A stretch of 53,908 nt of DNA from Granulicatella seriolae (GTDB lineage Bacteria; Bacillota; Bacilli; Lactobacillales; Aerococcaceae): assembly GCF_024543085.1 (NCBI RefSeq), contig NZ_JANHNZ010000011.1:1-53908 (forward strand), written 5' to 3'. The stretch's first letter is position 1. Every line of letters starts with the position of its first letter. A program made the translations under genes and the position numbers. Positions 8,595-16,726 of this stretch are shown here, piece by piece. Below the pieces are notes generated by a model. The model did no database searches. It worked only from the letters and a program-made list of their open reading frames with translations, and was not told where the DNA came from.

Positions 8595-9043
8595 TGTTTC
8601 AAGTAGTCAGTGCCGTTATTGCAGTATATTTTTCTTGTATTTTTTTTGATGCACCTAAAAAGCTATCTTGGTATATCGCCCTATTAGGTGGAGCGGGTTG
8701 GTTAGTGTTTTTGATGTTTCAGGAACGTCTAGGAACCTATAGTGCTACCTATATTAGTGGCTTGTTTATTGCCTTTCTTTCTCATCTTGCAGCGCGTAAG
8801 TTTAAAACGCCTGTGACCGTCTTTTTTATACCGGGATTCTTTCCTTTGGTACCGGGAGCCGGCATGTATCGCACCGTCTATTGGTATATTATGAAGGATC
8901 CTGAGATGGGTAAACACTATTTAAACGAAACCTTTATGGTTGCTGGTATGATTGCTCTAGCGATTTTCACCATTGATTCACTATTTAAGGTTTATTCTAT
9001 TATCTCCAAAGACTTTAGAAATCATCTTTGGCATTCAAAATAG
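8591..9043 (+). CDS. Threonine/serine exporter ThrE-type, small subunit (DUF3815)
   Basis: 150 residues, essentially all membrane (four to five helices). The conserved FFIPGFFPLVPGAGMYRTVYW loop echoes the VPGT loop of the large subunit. The ATG overlaps the preceding stop, which implies translational coupling and a 1:1 complex. Confidence 0.88.
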   Translation: MMFQVVSAVIAVYFSCIFFDAPKKLSWYIALLGGAGWLVFLMFQERLGTYSATYISGLFIAFLSHLAARKFKTPVTVFFIPGFFPLVPGAGMYRTVYWYIMKDPEMGKHYLNETFMVAGMIALAIFTIDSLFKVYSIISKDFRNHLWHSK

Positions 9044-9094
9044 GTCGGTTTTGTTTCTAGACATTAAAACAAGAATATGTCACAATAAGACCAT

Positions 9095-9167
9095 GACGCT
9101 ATAGCTCAGTGGATAGAGCAAACGTTTCCTAAACGTTAGGTCGGGAGTTCAAGTCTCTCTAGCGTCG
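9095..9167 (+). tRNA. tRNA-Arg (anticodon CCT)
   Basis: A full cloverleaf can be drawn. Acceptor GACGCTA/TAGCGTC has discriminator G; the D-arm is AGCTCAGTGGATAGAGC; the anticodon stem AACGT/ACGTT has loop TTCCTAA (anticodon CCT); the T-arm is GGGAG-TTCAAGT-CTCTC. The 3' CCA is not encoded. It reads the rare AGG codon. Confidence 0.95.
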
Positions 9168-9191
9168 TAGGTTTATGCAGTAAGTATACAA

Positions 9192-9222
9192 ACAGTCAAG
9201 GCTAGTTCTCGACTGTTTTTTT
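9192..9222 (+). terminator. Terminator downstream of tRNA-Arg
   Basis: ACAGTC...GACTGT with a 15-nt loop region is followed by T7, 25 bp after the tRNA. Confidence 0.6.
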
Positions 9223-9249
9223 GTTCAATCCAGAAAAGGAGGTTATCCC

Positions 9250-10059
9250 TTGCAAACAATCACCAAGATAGAAGTTCAGAAAAAAAATAAGGAACGCTAC
9301 TCCATTTATTTAAACGAACAGTATGCTTTTGGTGTACAAGAAGCAACTCTCATCAAGTTCGCTCTATTTAAAGGTAGCCAATTAAGCCCCGAGCAAATCA
9401 AAGAGATCGAGCATGAAGATTACCTACAAAGAGCCTATAGCTTGTCTTTAAAATATTTAACTCACCAGATGAGAACCGAAAAAGAAGTTCGACAAAAGCT
9501 ACTTAAGAATGAAATTAGTCCAGCAGCTATTGAGGCAACTATCCAACGCCTAAAAGAACAAAAATATATTGACGACCAATTTTATGCTGATAGCTTTACC
9601 AGAACCAGTGCCAACCTCTCACGAAAGGGACCAAAACTTGTTGAACGGGAGCTCAAGAATAAGGGAGTTCTGCAACCAGAAATCCAACAAGCCCTAGAAG
9701 AATACAGCCCTGAAGAACAGGTTGAAAATGGAAGAGAAATCGCTCAAAAATACTTAAACCGTCTTTCAAACGTCTCACCAAGAGAAGCCAAACAAAAAGT
9801 CATCCAATTTTTGATGCAAAAGGGCTATACCAAAGAGATATATGAACAAATTATTCCTCAACTTTCCTTTAAGAGACAAGAAGAGATGGAATTAGATATT
9901 CTGGCCAAACATGCAGAAAAAATGTTTGCGACTTATAGTAGAAAAACTACTGGTAAACAGTTGATTCAAAAGGTTAAATCAGCTTTGTATCGAAAAGGTT
10001 TTGTACAAGAAGATATTGATGCCTATATGAGACAAAAAGAAATGGAATTGGAAGAATGA
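9250..10059 (+). CDS. recX: Regulatory protein RecX
   Basis: 269 residues, the longer Firmicutes form. It has the RecX three-helix repeats (LKYLTHQMRTEKEVRQKLL; RLKEQKYIDDQFYADSF; ELKNKGV) duplicated toward the C-terminus (KAKQKVIQFLMQKGYTKEIY-like; KVKSALYRKGFVQEDID). RecX binds RecA filaments and limits strand exchange. The start is TTG at 9250 behind AAGGAGG, a good spacing. The last codons overlap mutY by 4 bp (ATGA), so the two are co-translated. Confidence 0.9.
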   Translation: MQTITKIEVQKKNKERYSIYLNEQYAFGVQEATLIKFALFKGSQLSPEQIKEIEHEDYLQRAYSLSLKYLTHQMRTEKEVRQKLLKNEISPAAIEATIQRLKEQKYIDDQFYADSFTRTSANLSRKGPKLVERELKNKGVLQPEIQQALEEYSPEEQVENGREIAQKYLNRLSNVSPREAKQKVIQFLMQKGYTKEIYEQIIPQLSFKRQEEMELDILAKHAEKMFATYSRKTTGKQLIQKVKSALYRKGFVQEDIDAYMRQKEMELEE

Positions 10060-11285
10060 ACTTAGAAGATTACGGTGTTGACATGTGGTCAACTGAAAAA
10101 ATTGAAGATTTTCGCTCTAAACTCTTAGCTTGGTATGACCATAATAAAAGAGACTTACCTTGGCGTCATACCAAAGATCCTTATGCTATTTGGGTTTCAG
10201 AAATTATGTCCCAACAAACTAGGCTGGATACGGTCATCCCTTACTATCTTAGATTTCTCCAGTGGTTCCCTACCATTGAAAGCTTGGCCAATGCGCCTCA
10301 AGACAAGCTTCTAAAAGCTTGGGAAGGGTTGGGCTACTATTCAAGAGTTCGCAACATGCAGCAAGCTGCTCAGGAAATGATGGATAAGTTCCAAGGGCAA
10401 TTTCCACAAACTTATGAAGAGATTCTTTCCTTGAAAGGCATTGGTCCCTATACGGCTGGGGCAGTTTCTAGTATTGCTTTTGATTTGCCTCAACCGGCAG
10501 TAGATGGGAACCTCATGCGTGTCATCAGCCGCTTGTTTGAAGTGGAGGCGGATATTGGAGACCCTGCCAATCGCAAAATTTACCAAGAAATTGCGGAGCA
10601 ACTCATTGACCCTAAGCGTCCGGGAGACTTTAACCAAGCTCTGATGGACTTAGGAGCTGATATCGAAAGCCCTAAAAATCCAAGACCAGAAGAGAGTCCT
10701 GTTAAAGAATTTTCAGCTGCTTATCTACATGGAACCATGGACAAATATCCGGTTAAAAAACCGAAAAAAAAACCGAGGGCAGTTCGTTTCCAAGCCTTTA
10801 TTATTCAAAATGAAGAAGGGCACTACCTTTTAGAAAAGAATATCCATTCTGATCTTCTCAGTGGTTTTTGGCATTTCCCAATTATGGAGAACTATCAACC
10901 ATTTGACAGCCAATTGGATTTATTTTCAGCGAATCAAGAAGGCCATTTTGGATTGGTGGCAGAAAATATAGGTCATGATTACCCTAACCAAGGGATACCC
11001 TTAACTAGTCAGTTTGAGAAGCATTACAATCTTCGCCCGTCTTGGCAAGAGGAGATAAGTGTTGCTCAGATAACTCATGTCTTTAGCCATCAAAAATGGT
11101 ACTTGGATTTAACTTTTGGTAGCATTGATTCTTCTGATGAAAATCTGCAATTGTGTACCCAAGTTGCTGATAAGGAAGTTCGTTGGGTGGCAAAAGAAGA
11201 TTTTGACAGCTATGCCTTTGCCAAACCACAACAAAAAATGTGGCAAAGTATTCAACAGTTAGAAAAAAATAAAAAAAGACAATGA
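10056..11285 (+). CDS. mutY: Adenine DNA glycosylase MutY lacking the [4Fe-4S] cysteines
   Basis: 409 residues with a catalytic N-domain and a C-terminal NUDIX-like 8-oxoG recognition domain. E49 in SEIMSQQTR and D150 in AVDGNLMRV match the catalytic Glu and Asp, and LKGIGPYTAGA is the HhH motif. It removes A opposite 8-oxoG. The region that normally carries C-X6-C-X2-C-X5-C reads ADIESPKNPRPEESPVKEFS: the four cysteine positions are E204, P211, S214 and S220, so no cluster can form. Cluster-free MutY proteins are known from some lactobacilli and Entamoeba, so this is probably functional. It is translationally coupled to recX. Confidence 0.93.
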   Translation: MNLEDYGVDMWSTEKIEDFRSKLLAWYDHNKRDLPWRHTKDPYAIWVSEIMSQQTRLDTVIPYYLRFLQWFPTIESLANAPQDKLLKAWEGLGYYSRVRNMQQAAQEMMDKFQGQFPQTYEEILSLKGIGPYTAGAVSSIAFDLPQPAVDGNLMRVISRLFEVEADIGDPANRKIYQEIAEQLIDPKRPGDFNQALMDLGADIESPKNPRPEESPVKEFSAAYLHGTMDKYPVKKPKKKPRAVRFQAFIIQNEEGHYLLEKNIHSDLLSGFWHFPIMENYQPFDSQLDLFSANQEGHFGLVAENIGHDYPNQGIPLTSQFEKHYNLRPSWQEEISVAQITHVFSHQKWYLDLTFGSIDSSDENLQLCTQVADKEVRWVAKEDFDSYAFAKPQQKMWQSIQQLEKNKKRQ

Positions 11286-11409
11286 CTTATTGTTTGAAAA
11301 TCCCTTTTTTCCTTTGTTTGTGCTATACTATTCTAGAATTGAAAAAACATGAAGACTTCCATTTATTGGGAGAAACTTCAAATCGTTATTTAGAAAGTTG
11401 GGCACCGTG

Positions 11410-11949
11410 ATGCAAAATCCAAAAGAGGGAGATTTCATCACTGTCAAGAGTTACAAGCATGACGGAAGCCTACATCGCACATGGCGTGACAGTATGGTTC
11501 TAAAAACAAGCGATCAATCCATTATTGCTTGCAATGACCATACCTTAGTAACAGAATCAGACGGGAGACGATGGGTAACAAGAGAACCGGCTTTATTGTA
11601 TTACCATAAACATTATTGGTTTAATATAGTAACCATGATTCGCCAAAAAGGAATCTCATATTATTGTAATCTCGCTTCCCCTTATGTTCTTGATCAAGAG
11701 GCTCTTAAGTACATTGATTATGACTTAGACATCAAGATTTTTCCGGATGGAGAAAAACGCCTGTTAGATGTAGACGAGTACGAAATGCACCGAAGACAAA
11801 TGCATTATTCAAAAGATATCGACCAGATTTTGAAAGCAAATGTCGAAATACTCGTGGATTGGATTAATAATCAAAAAGGTCCTTTCTCACCAGCTTATGT
11901 AGATATGTGGTTTGAACGCTACTGTCAGCTAAGCAATCAAAACAAGTAA
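11410..11949 (+). CDS. DUF402 nucleoside tri-/diphosphate phosphatase (Ntdp-like)
   Basis: 179 residues. [35 protein letters not shown]-like, [31 protein letters not shown] and the C-terminal [12 protein letters not shown] are DUF402 blocks shared with streptococcal and staphylococcal Ntdp proteins. These hydrolyse NTPs/NDPs in vitro and affect virulence in staphylococci. The ribosome site is weak (AGAAAG at 11392-11397). GTG at 11407 is almost as likely a start as ATG at 11410. Confidence 0.85.
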   Translation: MQNPKEGDFITVKSYKHDGSLHRTWRDSMVLKTSDQSIIACNDHTLVTESDGRRWVTREPALLYYHKHYWFNIVTMIRQKGISYYCNLASPYVLDQEALKYIDYDLDIKIFPDGEKRLLDVDEYEMHRRQMHYSKDIDQILKANVEILVDWINNQKGPFSPAYVDMWFERYCQLSNQNK

Positions 11950-11970
11950 CTCGCGATAGTGTAGTGGATT

Positions 11971-12004
11971 GAAGCGAATGAGCTAATTCATTCGTTTCTT
12001 TTTT
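11971..12004 (+). terminator. Terminator after the DUF402 gene
   Basis: GAAGCGAATGA...TCATTCGTTTC hairpin followed by a T-rich tract, 21 bp after the stop. Confidence 0.75.
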
Positions 12005-12133
12005 CTTTTCTGGTAGAATATGTATTATCATGAAAAGTGATAGTATAAATTTCACAAACAAAATTCAAAAAACTAATTTAACGATTAGGTTAAAAAATAT
12101 AAAACCATAGACAATTAATTAAGGAGAATAACC

Positions 12134-14125
12134 ATGAACGTTGCGGGAAGCCGTTTAGACGATAATATTGTATTTGAAGGAACAAGTCATATCTTTAAAA
12201 TTGATTTGCCACCTGAAAGAATTAGAGAATTACAATCGGAGGAGTTTGACCAAGAATATGCTTATGATGGGGAGCTTGGTGCTTTATACCATACTAATTA
12301 TACTGATTTTAGAATTTGGGCCCCTACGGCAGATAGAGTAGATTTAATTTTATTTGATGGTCAATACAGTGGCGAAGGCCAAGTTATCCAAATGGAAAAA
12401 GAAGAGCGTGGGGTTTTTGAACTTCATCTGTATGGAGATTTTTTATTTAAGTCCTATGTCTATCGCTTGTACTTTCCCGATTATGACCAACCTGTGATTA
12501 CGGTGGATACTTATTCAAGAGCAACAACTGTTAATGGGCAACGTTCAGTAGTCGTTGACCTTGATAGGGCTAAACCCATCAATTGGGGTGGCCGCTTACC
12601 AAGTTTTACAAGTCCGAGTGACGCTATTATTTATGAATTGAATATTCGTGATTTTACAACTGCTAGCAATAGCGGTGTGGTCAATAATGGACTTTTTATT
12701 GGCTTAACCGAAGAAGGAACTAAGTCTCCAGCTGGTCTATCTACTGGTTTGGATTACCTAACAGAATTGGGTGTCACTCACGTTCAATTCCTGCCTATAG
12801 CTGATTTTGAAACATTAGATGAGCGTTACAGAAGTCGATACCAATACAATTGGGGCTATGACCCTGTGAACTACAATGTTCCTGAAGGTACTTACTCAAC
12901 AAATTCTTTGAACCCAGACTTACGAATTAGAGAGTTACGGTCTATGGTACAAAGTTTCCATGACCGTGGTATCCGTGTCATTATGGATGTGGTCTACAAT
13001 CATGTCTACAAACCAGCCCAACAAAGCTTAGGAAAAACGGTGCCGGGTTACTACTTCCGTTACAACGAGGATGGTACCTTAGCTAATGGTTCAGGTTGTG
13101 GCAATGAAACGGCTAGTGAACGTAAGATGATGCGGAAATATATCGTAGACTCTGTTCTCTACTGGGCCAAAGAATTTCATATGGATGGATTCCGTTTTGA
13201 TTTGATGGGCTTGCATGATATCGACACCATGATGGAAATTAGGAAGGCTTTAGATGAAATTGACCCTTCAATTATCATGATTGGTGAGGGCTGGGATATG
13301 GGTTACAATTTGCCGGCCGATAAAAGAGCGACACAAAAAAACGCCAACCAATTACCTGGAATAGGTTTCTTTAATGATGCCATTCGTGATTCCTTAAAGG
13401 GATCTGATTTTGCTGGAATGAATACACACGGATTTGTATCTCATAAAATATTGGAAGAAGGCTGGCTCTATCAAAATATTGCAGGGGCTATTAATTTTCC
13501 AAGCAATCGTGGTACTTACACTAGTCCACAACAAGTCGTGCAATATGTAGAAGTTCATGACGGCTTCACTCTTTTAGACAAATTACAAATCTCTATGATT
13601 GGTGAGCCAGATATGAATATCATTAAACGCCACCGACTAGCAACCACCATCATTCTTTTGTCACAAGGGATTCCCTTCTTGCACAGTGGCCAAGAATTTT
13701 TGAGAACCAAGTACGGTGTCGAGAATAGCTATGCTTCACCAGAATCCATCAACAAGATTGATTGGTCAAGACGTGATCGGTATGCGAGCTATGTTGATTA
13801 TGTAAAAGGCTTGATTTCCCTTAGAAAAAATAGCCCAGCATTGCGCTTGCAAAACTATGAAGAAATTCAAGCAAGTTTCCGGATGATCCGAACTGACTTT
13901 CATATTATTGCCTATAGTATTGAAACGGAAGAGGAAACCTTAGTAATTGCCTTTAACGGGTTAGACCATTTTGTAGACATTCCTGTTCCAACTGGAGACT
14001 ATTTGGTTTTGGTTGAAGATGGCACGGTCAAAGAAGATGGTAGCAAATTGATTCCTGAGACGAATATGGTTCGAGTGGATGCCTTAGATAGTCTGGTTGT
14101 CCGCTTGCGTAAACCTGTTAACTAG
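12134..14125 (+). CDS. pulA: Type I pullulanase (GH13)
   Basis: 663 residues, no signal peptide, so intracellular. An N-terminal CBM48-like domain (DFRIWAPTADRVDLILF) precedes the GH13 barrel. The pullulanase signature YNWGYDP is present, with region I DVVYNH, region II GFRFDLMG (nucleophile Asp), region III GEGWD (acid Glu) and region IV EVHDG. It hydrolyses alpha-1,6 branches of imported limit dextrins. It stands 27 kb from the maltodextrin cluster but probably works with it. The ATG follows AAGGAGA. The stop is 11 bp before the next gene's start. Confidence 0.93.
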   Translation: MNVAGSRLDDNIVFEGTSHIFKIDLPPERIRELQSEEFDQEYAYDGELGALYHTNYTDFRIWAPTADRVDLILFDGQYSGEGQVIQMEKEERGVFELHLYGDFLFKSYVYRLYFPDYDQPVITVDTYSRATTVNGQRSVVVDLDRAKPINWGGRLPSFTSPSDAIIYELNIRDFTTASNSGVVNNGLFIGLTEEGTKSPAGLSTGLDYLTELGVTHVQFLPIADFETLDERYRSRYQYNWGYDPVNYNVPEGTYSTNSLNPDLRIRELRSMVQSFHDRGIRVIMDVVYNHVYKPAQQSLGKTVPGYYFRYNEDGTLANGSGCGNETASERKMMRKYIVDSVLYWAKEFHMDGFRFDLMGLHDIDTMMEIRKALDEIDPSIIMIGEGWDMGYNLPADKRATQKNANQLPGIGFFNDAIRDSLKGSDFAGMNTHGFVSHKILEEGWLYQNIAGAINFPSNRGTYTSPQQVVQYVEVHDGFTLLDKLQISMIGEPDMNIIKRHRLATTIILLSQGIPFLHSGQEFLRTKYGVENSYASPESINKIDWSRRDRYASYVDYVKGLISLRKNSPALRLQNYEEIQASFRMIRTDFHIIAYSIETEEETLVIAFNGLDHFVDIPVPTGDYLVLVEDGTVKEDGSKLIPETNMVRVDALDSLVVRLRKPVN

Positions 14126-14136
14126 TGAGGACAGAG

Positions 14137-14499
14137 ATGAGATTTATAAAGAATATATGCTTGTTGAGTGTATTCCTATTAATTTTGTCCGCTTGTGGAA
14201 ATTCTTCAGGCTCTGCAAATGGCAATTCTTATAAGGCTGGTAACTATGAAGGCACTGCTCTTTTACAGGATGGTAAGCAGATTAAAGCCATCGTGATGGT
14301 ATCTTCGTCTAAAATTGATAATATTCAGTTCGAGATTGAAGGGGATGCCAGCTCTCAGTCGGCGGCCTATGTTAACCAGATAAAAAAACAAATTTTAGAA
14401 AATCAAAGTCTGGATGTGGATGTTGTCTCTGGGGCTAGTCAAAAACCAGACGCTGTACTAGAGGCTGTGTCAAAGGCGCTGGACCAGGCTAGACAATAA
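14137..14499 (+). CDS. Small FMN-binding-domain lipoprotein
   Basis: About 120 residues. Signal peptide with lipobox (LLILSACGN), then a single FMN_bind domain (YKAGNYEGTALLQDG; QIKAIVMVSSSKIDNI). The covalent flavinylation motif appears as DVVSGAS, with Ser in place of the usual Thr that ApbE modifies. Such proteins carry electrons in extracellular flavin transfer systems. The extracellular fumarate-reductase-like lipoprotein at 6015-7532 lacks an FMN domain and is a plausible partner. GAGG lies 7 bp before the ATG at 14137, which is preferred over the GTG at 14125. Co-transcribed with pullulanase, which looks incidental. Confidence 0.82.
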   Translation: MRFIKNICLLSVFLLILSACGNSSGSANGNSYKAGNYEGTALLQDGKQIKAIVMVSSSKIDNIQFEIEGDASSQSAAYVNQIKKQILENQSLDVDVVSGASQKPDAVLEAVSKALDQARQ

Positions 14500-14528
14500 G
14501 CGAGTAAATTCATACTATTAAAAAATAA

Positions 14529-14576
14529 AAAGCACCCCCATAAAAAGCCAAAGCTACTTGTTGAGGGTGTTTTTTG
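14529..14576 (+). terminator. Terminator after FMN-binding lipoprotein
   Basis: AAAAAGCACCC...GGGTGTTTTTT with a long interrupted loop, 30 bp after the stop. R3 follows 58 bp later as a possible second terminator. Confidence 0.6.
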
Positions 14577-14634
14577 GTTAAATGTACCTTAGCACAATAA
14601 TCATGTGGTTAGGGAAAAATTATATGATAACAAA

Positions 14635-14810
14635 ACAAAAGAGTCCCCAACAAAAGGACCAGAAATAACGGTGTATCAGCATAGCTGACGCTCAGTGGAT
14701 GTTTCGGCTTCAGCCGATTACAGCCACGTAGACAACTAAGCCGTGAGGCCTCGGCTCACGGCGGTGCCACTGTTCTTATTTCTGCTCCCTTTGTCGGGGA
14801 CTCTTTTGTT
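14635..14810 (+). repeat. Structured repeat copy R3 (full length)
   Basis: Between convergent genes. Ends ACAAAAGAG/CTCTTTTGT; outer arms GAGTCCCCAACAAAAGGACC and complement with a few mismatches. P2 tip TTCGGCTTCAGCCGA. P3 is CCGTGAG-GCCTCGG-CTCACGG, with a loop different from the common ACCAAGG. A partial outer inverted repeat (GGTTAGGG at ~14608; AGCTCTAACC at ~14821) reaches into the pepF stop region. Confidence 0.88.
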
Positions 14811-14832
14811 ATAATTACCCAGCTCTAACCAA

Positions 14833-16566
14833 TTATTTACTCGTCAAAGCAATAAACTGGTCAATGCTTTCTTCAACTTGTCCTAAAGCTTTAGACCAAA
14901 ACTCTTTCTTAGTCAAATCAATGCCCATTACTTTTGCGGTATCTTCTACGCTAGAAACGGTTGTCATGTAGAGCAATTCTTGGTATTTTTCAACAAATCC
15001 TTGAGGGTTTTCTTGGTAGATAGCATAAAGCCCTTTAGAGAAAAGCCCACCAAATGCGTATGGGAAGTTGTAGAAACTTAAATGAGCTGAGTAGTAGTGC
15101 CCTTTATTAACCCACATATAAGGATGTAAGTATTCTGGGTCTAGTCCATCACCATAGGCTTCTTTTTGTGCATCTAACATCATAGTTTCTAATTGATCAG
15201 CAAACAAGAAGCCAGATTGGCGCTTCTCAAAGACAGCAGATTCAAATAGGTAACGAGAATAGATGTCCACAATGATTTGTGTGGTGTCTTGTAATTGTGA
15301 CTCAATCAAGGCAATTTTTTCAGCATCATCTGCTTCCTTGATAGCAGTATTCATAATGATATTTTCGTTAAAAGTTGAAGCTGTTTCAGCGACTGGCATA
15401 GAGTAGTCACGATTTAGGATTTGATGGTTCTCTATATGAAGGCCGTGGTAGGCATGTCCTAATTCGTGAGCCAATGTAACAACATCGCTAAGGGAACCGG
15501 AGAAGTTGGTTAAAATACGAGATTGTTTAATGAATGGCAAGTTCCAACAAAAGGCTCCACCAACCTTGCCTTTGTGAGGTAGGAAATCAATGTAGCTCTT
15601 GTCATAAAATTCTTCCGTCATATCTGCCAAATCTTTAGAAAAGGTTGAAAAATTCTCTAGGAGAAAATCTTTTGACTCTTCAATAGTGAAGCGACGGTTA
15701 CTTTGACCCATTGGAGCAAATAAATCATAGAAAGGTAGTCCGTTACTGTGTCCCAATAAAGATGCTTTGTGTTTGAGGTAACGACGAAATGCTGGAAGAG
15801 AGTCTTGCATGGCAGATAATAAAGCATCTAAAGTTTCTTTCTTCATGCGAGAATGGTGTAAAGCCTGGTCAAGTCCACTTTCGAAATCACGCAATTCGCA
15901 TACGGTATTCACTTGAGATTTAATATTATTTAAGGCAAAAGCGATGGGTTCTTTAATCGTTTGATACATATCAAGCTCAGCAAGAAAGGCATCCTTACGT
16001 ACTTGAGGGTCAGCATCAAAAGCCAGATTGCGGATTTCGCTTAAGGTAGTTTTTTGATCCTTGAAGTCCGTTTCAACAGTAGACGTTAGATAACTTTGTA
16101 GCTGTTCCCAAGCGTCTCCCGCACTGACAGTCAGTTTGGCAATCACTTCCTCAACGTCATCGGATAAGATGTGACTCACTTCCTTAGAAGCTTCTTCAAA
16201 GAGGAAGGTATAGCCAGCTAATGTAGGATCTTGGCTAAGGTCAACCTGTGTAGTGCCGAAGAATTTTCTGAAACGTGCCAACTCTTTTTGGAAATTAGCA
16301 TTTTTTTGGCTAAGCAAACTCATATCGTTGTTTGCCACCGGATCACTTGTGTTCGTGGTCAAGGTTAAGTTAATAAAAGCACTTAAGCGAGAAAGCAGCT
16401 CATTGTATTCTTCAACCAGATTGATGGCTCCTTTAACGCCTTCAAGAGTATCAACTAACTGGTACTCTTGCATTTCTTTCAGTAGACTGTCCAACCGTTT
16501 AAAGTCCGCTTGATATTCTGGACTGGTAAATGACGTGTATAAGTCATCTAATGACCATTTGTACAT
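14833..16566 (-). CDS. pepF: Oligoendopeptidase F-type metallopeptidase (M3B)
   Basis: 577 residues, normal for the family. The zinc motif HELGH (in LAHELGHAYHG) with the downstream Glu (ETASTFNENI) is intact, and FGGLFSKGLYAIY is a typical C-terminal block. It degrades medium-size peptides in the cytoplasm. GGGGGACA lies before the ATG at 16566. It is convergent with the pullulanase operon, with R3 between them. Confidence 0.9.
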   Translation of the reverse strand: MYKWSLDDLYTSFTSPEYQADFKRLDSLLKEMQEYQLVDTLEGVKGAINLVEEYNELLSRLSAFINLTLTTNTSDPVANNDMSLLSQKNANFQKELARFRKFFGTTQVDLSQDPTLAGYTFLFEEASKEVSHILSDDVEEVIAKLTVSAGDAWEQLQSYLTSTVETDFKDQKTTLSEIRNLAFDADPQVRKDAFLAELDMYQTIKEPIAFALNNIKSQVNTVCELRDFESGLDQALHHSRMKKETLDALLSAMQDSLPAFRRYLKHKASLLGHSNGLPFYDLFAPMGQSNRRFTIEESKDFLLENFSTFSKDLADMTEEFYDKSYIDFLPHKGKVGGAFCWNLPFIKQSRILTNFSGSLSDVVTLAHELGHAYHGLHIENHQILNRDYSMPVAETASTFNENIIMNTAIKEADDAEKIALIESQLQDTTQIIVDIYSRYLFESAVFEKRQSGFLFADQLETMMLDAQKEAYGDGLDPEYLHPYMWVNKGHYYSAHLSFYNFPYAFGGLFSKGLYAIYQENPQGFVEKYQELLYMTTVSSVEDTAKVMGIDLTKKEFWSKALGQVEESIDQFIALTSK

Positions 16567-16664
16567 GAAAATGTCCCCCTTAGTTTAAGCTAGCCATATG
16601 AAGCTACTAGCGATTTGTCTATAAAGTTAAGGATACACGTCCTAGTTTTATCTTTCAAGTTCAA

Positions 16665-16701
16665 TTACTTGTAATTTTATATTGTAATTGATAAAATTAC
16701 A
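16665..16701. promoter_or_regulatory. Inverted-repeat operator upstream of rclA
   Basis: TGTAATTTTAT (16670-16680) and ATAAAATTACA (16691-16701) are a perfect 11-bp inverted repeat around a 10-bp spacer. A second small palindrome ATTACTTGTAAT (16665-16676) overlaps its left arm. It is 25 bp before the rclA start and is a good candidate binding site for the Rrf2 regulator encoded after rclA. Confidence 0.55.
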
Positions 16702-16726
16702 TATATAAGAGAAGGAGAGTGACCCT

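Noticed and set aside
12134-14125. Secreted or cell-wall pullulanase
   Set aside because: There is no signal peptide, S-layer or LPXTG motif, so it is intracellular.
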